From Proteobacteria bacterium UBA3588 (lineage in GTDB: Bacteria; Pseudomonadota; Gammaproteobacteria; Thiohalomonadales; Thiohalomonadaceae): DNA of 24,380 nucleotides. The first letter of the stretch is position 1, and every line of letters begins with the position of its first letter. The notes under the pieces were generated by a model. The model ran no database searches. It was not told the DNA's origin and saw only the letters and a program-made list of their open reading frames with translations. The DNA is taken from assembly GCA_002376325.1 (NCBI GenBank), contig DFMR01000074.1, forward strand, positions 84,263 to 108,642. Direction: 5' to 3'. Of this stretch, positions 6,931 to 13,690 are shown one piece after another. A program made the translations under genes and the position numbers.

Positions 6931-8192
6931 GCGCGCAGGTGCAGCAGGCCGCCGGTGGCCGTTGCGGGGGCTTCAATCTTCGGAGCGGCACCGACGGTGC
7001 TGCGCAGCTGTTCGATGTCCAATCCGGCTTGCTGCAATTGCGCGCGCAGCGCCTCCATGCGTTGCTTCAGCAGCTCGGCTGTGGCGGGCGTTTCACTCCA
7101 GAACATTACCCCTATCTTGCTGCCGATGAGATTGACCACGCTGTCGATGGTACCGTGACGGGGCATATCGAAATGCAGGCGCACCGACCATGCCGGAACG
7201 GTGTCGCCGTCATTGTTCCTGGTTTCACGCTGGATACGCAGTTGCAGCACGTCCAGCTTCGATCCCTGACGCATGGGTACATCGAACAGCCAGACCGTTG
7301 TCGTATCGTTGCGCGCGGTAAACGTGTGCAACTGTTGCACCTTGAGATGCGCCAGTGCACCGTCGATTTGCTGCGCCACCTGTTGCAGCGTTTGGTTGAG
7401 ATGCAGCAACGCTTCGCTGTGTGTCGCATCGCTGTTGGCCTGCGGCGCGGCGGAAGGGGGTGCGGCGGTAAGCTCCTCCGCGACGGCGGCAGAGAGCCGC
7501 AATAGCGACGCTTGCAAGTCGTGCTCCAATGCGGAGTTGTCGCCTTGCGCCAGACGCGCCTGCAGCAACAGCCCCGACTCGCGCAGCGCGGTCCGCAGCC
7601 CGTCTGCGGTGGTCAGTTGTTCAACCGTCGGCAGCTGTTCCAGCAGCGCATGCAGCAACTGCTGTACTTTGGGCGGGAACAACGGCTGTGCCGTTCGATT
7701 CCCCTCTGTCATCGCCGGTGCCGTCGTTGCCGTCGTTGCAGCGGACAGCAGCTCGGCGGCCGATGGGAGCGGTACCTGTGCGTCGGCGGGCGACTGCGGC
7801 ATGGCACCGCCGTCCGACGACGGCACCTGCATCGAACGCAGCAAACGGACCAACGTCTGGAGTGCGCTCGCCAGTGGCAGTTGTTTCGGCAGTGCGGTAC
7901 GCCACGCGGCGGCGAGTGCCTGCTGCTGCGGTACGTTGTCGAGTATGCGCAGGACGATGTGACCGGCGTCGAGCTCCACCACCAGCTTCAGTTGCATGCC
8001 CGCAGTTAATGCCAACGGAGAGCGGGCGTCGACGCTCTGTCCCTGCACCAGCAGCGACAGATGGCCGTTCGCCGCCACGTCGAGCACGCGTGCGGACACC
8101 ACCTGACCGGCCTGCCAAGGAAGAGGCTGGCTGTTCGGAAGTGTGACGGTGAGCCCGGGCAGGGTTCCCGTCGCCGCTGGGTTGATTTGCAT
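6927..8192 (-). CDS. fliK: FliK-like flagellar hook-length control family protein
   Basis: The 421-residue protein is Leu/Gln/Ala-rich. A N-terminal globular part (QVVSARVLDVAANGHLSLLV) is followed by a long low-complexity helical middle, then a FliK C-terminal (Flg_hook) domain in about the last 110 residues. That domain contains WSVRLHFDMPRHG, GSKIGVMFWSE and an amphipathic helix ending LRAQLQQAGLDIEQL. FliK measures hook length and makes FlhB switch export specificity. Pairing with an FlhB-C gene supports a link to export, but it may be a second FliK paralogue, since the main flagellar clusters are not in view. The frame extends to 8303, but the ATG at 8192 begins family-like sequence; no clear ribosome site helps decide. 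Confidence 0.82.
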   Translation of the reverse strand: MQINPAATGTLPGLTVTLPNSQPLPWQAGQVVSARVLDVAANGHLSLLVQGQSVDARSPLALTAGMQLKLVVELDAGHIVLRILDNVPQQQALAAAWRTALPKQLPLASALQTLVRLLRSMQVPSSDGGAMPQSPADAQVPLPSAAELLSAATTATTAPAMTEGNRTAQPLFPPKVQQLLHALLEQLPTVEQLTTADGLRTALRESGLLLQARLAQGDNSALEHDLQASLLRLSAAVAEELTAAPPSAAPQANSDATHSEALLHLNQTLQQVAQQIDGALAHLKVQQLHTFTARNDTTTVWLFDVPMRQGSKLDVLQLRIQRETRNNDGDTVPAWSVRLHFDMPRHGTIDSVVNLIGSKIGVMFWSETPATAELLKQRMEALRAQLQQAGLDIEQLRSTVGAAPKIEAPATATGGLLHLRA

Positions 8193-8211
8193 GGGCAATG
8201 TCGTGCAGGGA

Positions 8212-8241
8212 GTGACAGTTTCCAATAGGATGCAGTATAAA
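8212..8241 (+). promoter_or_regulatory. Predicted sigma70 promoter for the pentapeptide-repeat gene
   Basis: GTGACA (8212-8217, 5 of 6 to the -35 consensus) and TATAAA (8236-8241, 5 of 6 to the -10) are separated by 18 bases and lie about 100 bases upstream of the ATG at 8345. On the opposite strand the same bases give TATACT, a possible -10 for the divergent fliK-like gene, but no good -35 accompanies it. The prediction is by eye only. Confidence 0.42.
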
Positions 8242-8344
8242 TCATTGTTACCGGCCGATTGTCGAAAACCCTGTCGCGGGCGCGGCAGCGGCGCCTTGGA
8301 CATGGACGACAGTGATGGCCGATTACGGGAAATAGCGGGGCATC

Positions 8345-9238
8345 ATGAAGGAAACTCAGAACTGGTACGTGCGACGTGGCAAAGAGGTCAAGGGGCCGTT
8401 CCCCGCCGGCCTGGTGTCGCGTTACCTGTTGCTGGGGCGGATTAGCGAAGATGACGAGGTCAGCCATGACCGACAGGAGTGGTCGCGCGTCGGCGACCTG
8501 CCGGAGCTGGTTCCCGAGGCGATGCGGGTGGCGCGCGCAAACCCCGATGACGAAGAGGCGCTGGAGCGCCTGGCGGCGGCCCGCCGCTGGGCCGATGAGC
8601 GCCGTGAGCTGAAGGGGGCTCCGTCCGAGATAGCGGGGGAGCGGCGTACCGAGCCGTCGTCCGACGAGATGGCTTTGCGCAGCGCCCATTTGGCTCGGGA
8701 AGAGGAGTTCGGTAGCGTCCCCTTGGTGACGCGCCGCGATTACCTGATTATCGCGCTCATCCTGGTGGGCCTGATGGCATTGGCCTTTTTACTGCCATCG
8801 CGCAATCACCTGAACGAGCCGCAGTGTTCGGCGCCGCCGTCGCCACACGTCAATTGGAGCAATTGCCGCCTGGAAGGGCAGCAATACGCCGACAGCAATC
8901 TGGCGGGCGCCCAGTTGCGCAATGCGGATCTCACCGGTGCCCTGTTGCGGGCCGCCAATCTGGCCGGTGCGGATCTGGCTTATGCCAACCTCACCCTGGC
9001 CAATCTGCGCGGGGCCAATTTAAGTCACGCCGAACTCAAGGGGGCGAGCCTGCGCCAGGCGGACCTGTCGAACACGGATTTAACCGGCGCCGACCTGTCG
9101 TATGCGGACCTGCGACACGTCATCCTCGACGGCGCGGTGCTGACCGGCGCCAAACTGGACAACGCCCTGTGGGCCGAAGATGTGGTGTGTCTGCCGGGCT
9201 CCGTCGGAACCTGCAAGCCGGGCCGCCCGGCGCCGTGA
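8345..9238 (+). CDS. GYF-type domain, transmembrane, pentapeptide-repeat protein
   Basis: The 297-residue protein has three parts. Residues 7-55 (WYVRRGKEVKGPFPAGLV, then W46SRVGDLPEL) look like a GYF_2-type domain, often a peptide-binding module. A charged linker follows, then one membrane helix at about 132-151 preceded by RR, predicting the N-terminus inside. Residues about 175-275 are tandem pentapeptide repeats of the A(D/N)LxG type (ADLTGALLRAANLAGADL), forming a right-handed beta helix placed by this topology in the periplasm. Cysteines near 161, 174, 281 and 288 flank the repeats and could form disulfides. The function is unknown. A GGGG stretch precedes the ATG. It is divergent from the fliK-like gene. 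Confidence 0.85.
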   Translation: MKETQNWYVRRGKEVKGPFPAGLVSRYLLLGRISEDDEVSHDRQEWSRVGDLPELVPEAMRVARANPDDEEALERLAAARRWADERRELKGAPSEIAGERRTEPSSDEMALRSAHLAREEEFGSVPLVTRRDYLIIALILVGLMALAFLLPSRNHLNEPQCSAPPSPHVNWSNCRLEGQQYADSNLAGAQLRNADLTGALLRAANLAGADLAYANLTLANLRGANLSHAELKGASLRQADLSNTDLTGADLSYADLRHVILDGAVLTGAKLDNALWAEDVVCLPGSVGTCKPGRPAP

Positions 9239-9310
9239 TGGGGCACGTCAGTTCGGTATCTGATGCCAGCATCGAGGACGCAGAAAAGGGTTAAATATCC
9301 CAGCCGGGGC

Positions 9311-9442
9311 TCTCGCCAAGACGCCAAGCACACCAAGAAAACAGTGGGCTGCGCGGGTGTTACTCGGTGAATTCGGTGTGTTCGGTGGCTCTTTTCCAAC
9401 ACTCATCGACGTTTCCTTCGCGATCTTGGCGTCCTGGTGAGA
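9311..9442. repeat. Imperfect intergenic inverted repeat (CGCCAAG type)
   Basis: TCTCGCCAAGACGCCAAG (9311-9328) pairs with the reverse complement of 9425-9442 at 16 of 18 positions; the similarity continues inward to about 25 of 32. Between the arms, TCGGTG recurs three times at 9-base spacing (9364, 9373, 9382). The element fills most of the 229-base gap between the convergent pentapeptide and amrA genes. No gene is seen in the gap. Confidence 0.7.
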
Positions 9443-9467
9443 CTCCGGGGCTTCCCAATGTTGGATT

Positions 9468-10046
9468 TCAGGACTCGGGCGGTAGCGGGCCGCCGAACGA
9501 TTCGGCGGTGTAGCGCGATATCTGCAGGGTATCGGACCAGTAGTCGGCCGGCAGGCCGGCCTTCAGCTTCAGGTGGTGCAGGAACTGCGCCGGGCTCGGC
9601 AGCGATTCCCAGACCGACGGCAGGAAGGTGCCGCGGCGGCCCCGGTCGCTGAGGATGAGGCCGTCGATACCTGGCCGCATTTGGCGTAACAGGTCGGCCT
9701 CCGAGACCACCGGCAGCGCTTCGGGGGGACTCAGGATGGAGAGGTGCAGCGCCAAACCCTCCAGTTCCGCGGCGGCCAGGGGCGGGAAGCGGGGATCGGA
9801 AAAGGCGGCGGCGAAGGCGTTGTGAGCCACATCCTCGACCAGCGGCCGCACGGCCTCCAGTGTCCCGATGCAACCGCGCAGATCCCCGTGGCGCTCCAGG
9901 GTCACAAAGGTGGCGCGATAGGACCGCAACTCCTCGACGTAGTCGGCCGCCGATACCGGTAGCGGCCGGCCGTGGCTCAGACCATGACGGATTGAAGCAG
10001 CGGCAACGGCCATCAGGATGTCGCGGTTTTCTGTGTCGATCGCCAT
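9468..10046 (-). CDS. amrA: AmmeMemoRadiSam system protein A (AMMECR1 domain)
   Basis: The 192-residue protein is a complete AMMECR1 domain. Its signature LRGCIGTL lies at 57-64, followed by a conserved DPRFPPLAAAELEGLALHLSIL-type segment and, later, GLILSDRGRRGTFLPSVWE. The biochemical role of AMMECR1 proteins is not established. It lies 9 bases after amrB with AAAGG as ribosome site, so the two form an operon on the - strand. The partner radical SAM gene is divergent, 930 bases upstream. Length is normal for the family, and the C-terminus ends cleanly in Pro/Glu. Confidence 0.93.
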   Translation of the reverse strand: MAIDTENRDILMAVAAASIRHGLSHGRPLPVSAADYVEELRSYRATFVTLERHGDLRGCIGTLEAVRPLVEDVAHNAFAAAFSDPRFPPLAAAELEGLALHLSILSPPEALPVVSEADLLRQMRPGIDGLILSDRGRRGTFLPSVWESLPSPAQFLHHLKLKAGLPADYWSDTLQISRYTAESFGGPLPPES

Positions 10047-10055
10047 GTCAGCCTT

Positions 10056-10841
10056 TCATCGAAACAGATAGGCGCCGTAGCCGACCACGCGATCGCGCGG
10101 ACCGGCGGTGTCGCCGGAGTTGCGCAGGTCGACGGTGTGCCCGCCGAGGCCGTGGCGGTCGGCCGCCAGCAACAGCCCGCGCACCGGATTGCGGCCACAG
10201 GCATCATCGTAGTCGAGGTCGCGGTAGCGCAGTTCCTCGATCGCCTGGGAGGTGTCGCGGTCCATTTCACGCGCCCGATCATAGCTGTGGTAGTGGCTCA
10301 GATCGGAACTCACCACCACCAGGGTTTCCGCTCCGCCCCACAGTAACTCCAGCACGGCGTCGACCTCTTCGGCGCTGGCGTCGCCCACCACCAGCGGCAC
10401 CAGGCTGAACTCGCCCAACACCTCCTGCAAGAACGGCAGATGAACCTCCAAGCTGTGCTCCAGCAGATGCGCTTCGTCCCTCACCCGCACCTGCGGCAGG
10501 CTCGCCAACTGCTGGCGGGCCACGGCGTCCAGGGGGACGTCGCCCAGCGGCGTGCGGAAGAAGTCGGCGCTGGAGAGCGCGAGGCCCTCGAACCCTACCC
10601 GGTGCGACGGTCCGAGCAGCACCACGCGTTGTATCCTGCCGCGTAACGATTGCAGGCGGGCGTAGATAGAGGCGGCCACCGGTCCCGAATAGATATAGCC
10701 GGCGTGGGGCGCGATGATCGCCTTGGGCGGCGTACCGTCACCCGCTGCCTGGGCCAGGAAGCCCTGAATCATCGTGTGCAACTCCTCCGGGTCGGCGGGA
10801 TAGAACAGGCCGGCGACGGCGGGCTGGCGTATTCTGCTCAT
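10056..10841 (-). CDS. amrB: AmmeMemoRadiSam system protein B (MEMO1 family)
   Basis: The 261-residue protein belongs to the MEMO1 family, related in fold to class III extradiol (LigB-type) dioxygenases. Visible motifs: RQPAVAGLFYPAD at the N-terminus, IIAPHAGYIYSGPVAA with H46, LLGPSHRVGFEG with H80, VVSSDLSHYHSYD, and a terminal VVGYGAYLF. H46 and H80 correspond to metal-ligand histidines of human MEMO1; the human third ligand, a cysteine, does not appear to be kept. The frame is open to an ATG at 10868, but the ATG at 10841 has GGAG 8 bases before it and starts the conserved region. It heads the amrB-amrA operon. Confidence 0.93.
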   Translation of the reverse strand: MSRIRQPAVAGLFYPADPEELHTMIQGFLAQAAGDGTPPKAIIAPHAGYIYSGPVAASIYARLQSLRGRIQRVVLLGPSHRVGFEGLALSSADFFRTPLGDVPLDAVARQQLASLPQVRVRDEAHLLEHSLEVHLPFLQEVLGEFSLVPLVVGDASAEEVDAVLELLWGGAETLVVVSSDLSHYHSYDRAREMDRDTSQAIEELRYRDLDYDDACGRNPVRGLLLAADRHGLGGHTVDLRNSGDTAGPRDRVVGYGAYLFR

Positions 10842-10940
10842 CTCCTTAACTCCACTTTCTGCTTCCATACCGAAACTATAGCGCGCTGCGCCGGTAGTTT
10901 TGCCGTTGCAGCTTTTCGCTTCAGCGCCTAACGTAATATT

Positions 10941-10955
10941 GACCGGACACCGGTC
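10941..10955. promoter_or_regulatory. Perfect 6-3-6 inverted repeat upstream of amrS
   Basis: GACCGG (10941-10946), ACA, CCGGTC (10950-10955) form a perfect palindrome 20 bases before the amrS start, inside the 134-base gap shared by divergent amrBA and amrS. It could be an operator or a leader hairpin just before the GGGGAG ribosome site. No regulator is encoded nearby. This is inference. Confidence 0.35.
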
Positions 10956-10975
10956 GGTTCAGGGGAGAACGGGCA

Positions 10976-12091
10976 ATGGAAACAGCCACTTTTGATAGCG
11001 TCGACGCCGCCAGTATTGCTGAGACCAAATACTGGCACGCGCTCGACGACGGCCGCGTGCAGTGCGACGTCTGTCCGCGCTACTGCAAACTGAAGGAGGG
11101 GCAGCGCGGCCTCTGCTTCGTGCGCGGCAACCTCAACGGCAAGATCGTCCTGGCCAGCTACGGCCGCTCCAGCGGTTTCTGCGTCGACCCCATTGAAAAG
11201 AAGCCGCTCAACCACTTCCTGCCCGGCACGCCGGTGCTGTCGTTCGGCACCGCCGGCTGCAACCTAGCCTGCAAATTCTGCCAGAACTGGGATATCAGCA
11301 AATCGCGCGAGATGGACACGCTGATGGACCGGGCGCAGCCCGAGGTCATCGCCCGCGCCGCCCATGACCTCGGCTGCCGCAGCGTCGCCTATACCTACAA
11401 CGACCCGATCGTCTTCCACGAATATGCCATCGAGGTGGCCAAGGAGTGCCGCAAGTTCGGCATCAAGTCGGTGGCGGTCACCTCCGGCTATGTCTGCGAC
11501 GCGCCGCGGCGCGAGTTCTATCACTACATGGATGCCGCCAACGTCGATCTGAAGGCGTTCACTGACGACTTCTACCACCAGCAGACCGGCGGCCATCTGC
11601 AACCGGTGCTGGATACGCTGCTCTATCTGAAGCGCGAGACCGCAGTCTGGTTCGAGCTGACCACGCTGCTTATCCCCGGTCTCAACGACTCGGACGAGGA
11701 ATTGGAAGCGATGACCCAGTGGGTGGTGCAGGAGCTGGGCCCCGACGTGCCGATGCACTTCACCGCCTTCCATCCCGCCTGGAAGATGATGGATCTGCCC
11801 GCTACGCCGGCGGCGACGCTGACCCGCGCGCGGCGCATCGCGATGGCCAATGGGGTGCGCTACGCCTTCACCGGCAACGTCCACGACCCCGAGGGCCAGG
11901 GCACCTATTGCCACCACTGCGGCAAGACGCTGATCGGCCGCGACGGCTACCTGCTGTCGCAATGGAACCTGAGCGCCGACGGCCGCTGCACGGCCTGCGG
12001 CACCCCCTGCGCCGGGGTGTTCGAGGCGCAGCACGGTGACTGGGGTGCGCGGCGCATGCCGATCCGGCTGCGCGACTACACGACGGCGTGA
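10976..12091 (+). CDS. amrS: AmmeMemoRadiSam system radical SAM enzyme
   Basis: The 371-residue radical SAM protein has the cluster-binding CxxxCxxC at C95, C99 and C102 (GCNLACKFCQNW). An N-terminal Cys cluster (C30, C33, C37, C47) and a C-terminal pair of CxxC motifs (C312/C315 and C338/C341) resemble a zinc ribbon. The sequences SFGTAGCNLAC, AYTYNDPIVFHEY and ANVDLKAF are typical of the AmrS/PflA-like group. The substrate is unknown; the gene is defined by constant association with AMMECR1 and MEMO families, both present here. A GGGGAG ribosome site lies about 8 bases before the ATG. Length and motifs are complete, so the enzyme should be functional. Confidence 0.95.
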   Translation: METATFDSVDAASIAETKYWHALDDGRVQCDVCPRYCKLKEGQRGLCFVRGNLNGKIVLASYGRSSGFCVDPIEKKPLNHFLPGTPVLSFGTAGCNLACKFCQNWDISKSREMDTLMDRAQPEVIARAAHDLGCRSVAYTYNDPIVFHEYAIEVAKECRKFGIKSVAVTSGYVCDAPRREFYHYMDAANVDLKAFTDDFYHQQTGGHLQPVLDTLLYLKRETAVWFELTTLLIPGLNDSDEELEAMTQWVVQELGPDVPMHFTAFHPAWKMMDLPATPAATLTRARRIAMANGVRYAFTGNVHDPEGQGTYCHHCGKTLIGRDGYLLSQWNLSADGRCTACGTPCAGVFEAQHGDWGARRMPIRLRDYTTA

Positions 12092-12151
12092 TCCGCGGAC
12101 AACGACCGCCGGGTTGCGCGCCCGCAATCCGATGGTTAGGCTGGCAGGGTG

Positions 12152-12871
12152 ATGAGTCGGTTATGCCAGTTGGCGCCGTGGGCGGCGCTGTTCATAGTTG
12201 TTGCATCCCCCGTGTATGCCGCAGAGGCGCCGCAGGGGCTGAGCGGCGAGGCCGAGCTGGGGGCGGTCGCCACCAGCGGCAACACCAACACCCGCAGCGT
12301 GAATACCAAGGCCAGGCTCCGGTACGTCAGCGGGCGCTGGCGCCACGAGGGACATGCCGCGGTCCTGCGCGCCTCGGACGGCGGCAAGGTGACCGCCGAA
12401 CGCTACGTGCTGAGCGGCAAGAGCGACTACGATCTCTCCCCTCACAATTACCTGTTTGCGACCCTGCGTTACGAGAAGGACCGCTTCAGCGGTTACGATG
12501 ACCAGGTGTCCGAGGCGGTCGGTTATGGCCGCCGCCTGGTCGACAGGCCGACGCTGACACTCGATTTGGAACTGGGCCTCGGCGGCCGCCACAGCCAGCA
12601 GACCGGGGGACGCCGCCGGGACGTCGGTATCGTCCGCAGTGCCGGCAAGCTGGGCTGGAATATCAGCGCGACGGCGCGGTTTACCCAGGGCCTGGTGGTG
12701 GAGAGCGGCAGCGACAACAGCTCCACCGAATCGGTGAGCGCGCTCAAGGTGAAGATTAACGGCAATTTTGCGCTGAAAACCTCGTTGACGGTGACCAACA
12801 ACAGCAGTGTGCCGCCCGGTATCCAACATACCGACACCATTACCGCGGTTACCCTGGTGTACGACTTTTGA
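12152..12871 (+). CDS. DUF481 (YdiY-type) outer-membrane beta-barrel protein
   Basis: The 239-residue protein starts with a signal peptide (hydrophobic core WAALFIVVAS, probable cleavage after VYA). It continues with alternating beta strands typical of DUF481: SGEAELGAVATSGNTNTRSV, then YLFATLRYEKDRFSGYDDQ, and a final strand VTLVYDF with terminal phenylalanine, the outer-membrane barrel signature. The family is salt-inducible in some bacteria, but its function is not defined. GTG at 12149 directly precedes the chosen ATG; GGCAGG is a weak ribosome site. It lies 60 bases after amrS in the same direction, with a small GC hairpin (12111-12130, no T tract) between. Confidence 0.88.
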   Translation: MSRLCQLAPWAALFIVVASPVYAAEAPQGLSGEAELGAVATSGNTNTRSVNTKARLRYVSGRWRHEGHAAVLRASDGGKVTAERYVLSGKSDYDLSPHNYLFATLRYEKDRFSGYDDQVSEAVGYGRRLVDRPTLTLDLELGLGGRHSQQTGGRRRDVGIVRSAGKLGWNISATARFTQGLVVESGSDNSSTESVSALKVKINGNFALKTSLTVTNNSSVPPGIQHTDTITAVTLVYDF

Positions 12872-12886
12872 ATCGGGGGGAACGGC

Positions 12887-13021
12887 CGAATACATCGAAA
12901 AGACTGAGCGCCTGGTAGGGCCATCCATCCCTTCCGCGCTCCTGGCGCCTTGGCGGGATCATCGGGTTTTTGCGAAAGCAGAGCCAAACCAGGACTCTCG
13001 CCAAGCGCCAACGAAAAACTC
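12887..13021. repeat. Degenerate copy of the CGCCAAG-type intergenic repeat
   Basis: TCTCGCCAAGCGCCA (12996-13010) closely matches the arm at 9311, and its inverted partner GGCGCCTTGGCGGGA lies at 12944-12958. CCGAATACATCGAAAAGACT near 12887 resembles the reverse complement of the TCGGTG triplet at 9364-9387. These sit in the 261-base gap between the DUF481 gene and mog; the only other signal in the gap is the predicted mog promoter. Confidence 0.5.
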
Positions 13022-13072
13022 TTCCCGTGTGAGGTTCCGGTGGTGTCTTCGATGTTTCCTCCCGACCGCAGC

Positions 13073-13101
13073 CGGACACCCGGCCCTGAACCGGGTAGAA
13101 T
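13073..13101 (+). promoter_or_regulatory. Predicted promoter of mog-prmB
   Basis: CGGACA (13073-13078, 4 of 6) and TAGAAT (13096-13101, 5 of 6) are spaced by 17 bases, placing transcription start about 25 bases before the mog ATG at 13133. An upstream in-frame ATG at 13100 overlaps the -10 element, which argues against it as the start codon. Confidence 0.38.
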
Positions 13102-13132
13102 GGGAGATTCGACCAAACCTCCTTGTTTCGAT

Positions 13133-13687
13133 ATGGCTTCCGACAACGTACGCATCGGCATTGTGACCGTCTCCGACCGCGCCAGCCGCGGCGAGTATGA
13201 GGACCTGGGCGGTCCCGCCATTCGCGACTGGCTTACCCGCGCGCTCACCACGCCTTGGGATGCCGTCGCACGGCTGGTCCCCGACGAACAGAATCGGGTG
13301 GAAGCGGCGCTGAAGTCGCTGTGCGACGAGGAGGGGTGCTGCCTGGTGGTCACCACCGGCAGTACCGGTCCGGCGCTGCGCGACATCGTGCCCGAAGCGA
13401 CCGAGGCGGTGTGCCGGAAGATGATGCCGGGCTTCGGCGAACTGATGCGGTTCGAGTCGCTCAAATTCGTGCCTACCGCCATCCTGTCGCGCCAGAGCGC
13501 AGGCATTCGCGGGCGCAGCCTGATCATCAACCTGCCGGGCAAGCCTTCGGCCATCGCCGACTGTCTCAATGCGGTGTTCCCTGCGGTGCCCTATTGCGTC
13601 GACCTGATCGACGGCCCCTATCTCGAAACCGATCCCGATGTGGTCAAGTCGTTTCGACCCAAGCACGCAGCGAAGAAGCAGGGATGA
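13133..13687 (+). CDS. mog: Molybdopterin adenylyltransferase Mog
   Basis: Mog adenylylates molybdopterin before molybdate insertion in molybdenum-cofactor synthesis. The 184-residue protein matches Mog closely: IGIVTVSDRASRGEYEDLGG at the N-terminus, LVPDEQNRVEAAL, the TTGSTGPALRD substrate-binding loop, MPGFGELMR, PTAILSRQ, NLPGKPSAI and a terminal VKSFRPK. The frame is open back to 12950, but the upstream residues are unrelated and the ATG at 13133 gives normal family length; no clear ribosome site is present. It is followed at 3 bases by prmB. This implies molybdoenzymes elsewhere in the genome. Confidence 0.93.
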   Translation: MASDNVRIGIVTVSDRASRGEYEDLGGPAIRDWLTRALTTPWDAVARLVPDEQNRVEAALKSLCDEEGCCLVVTTGSTGPALRDIVPEATEAVCRKMMPGFGELMRFESLKFVPTAILSRQSAGIRGRSLIINLPGKPSAIADCLNAVFPAVPYCVDLIDGPYLETDPDVVKSFRPKHAAKKQG

Positions 13688-13690
13688 ACG

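Noticed and set aside
8193..8303. N-terminal extension of the fliK-like gene to an ATG at 8303
   Set aside because: The 37 extra residues are not family-like, and they would run across the predicted divergent promoter region. The ATG at 8192 begins plausible FliK sequence.
9311..9342. CRISPR array suggested by recurring CGCCAAG-like units
   Set aside because: Units are only 7 bases with 8-9 base spacing, there are no unique spacers of about 30 bases, and no cas genes are nearby.
12111..12130. Rho-independent terminator after amrS
   Set aside because: GGGTTGCG and CGCAATCC form a short hairpin with one mismatch, but no T tract follows, so a terminator call is not justified.
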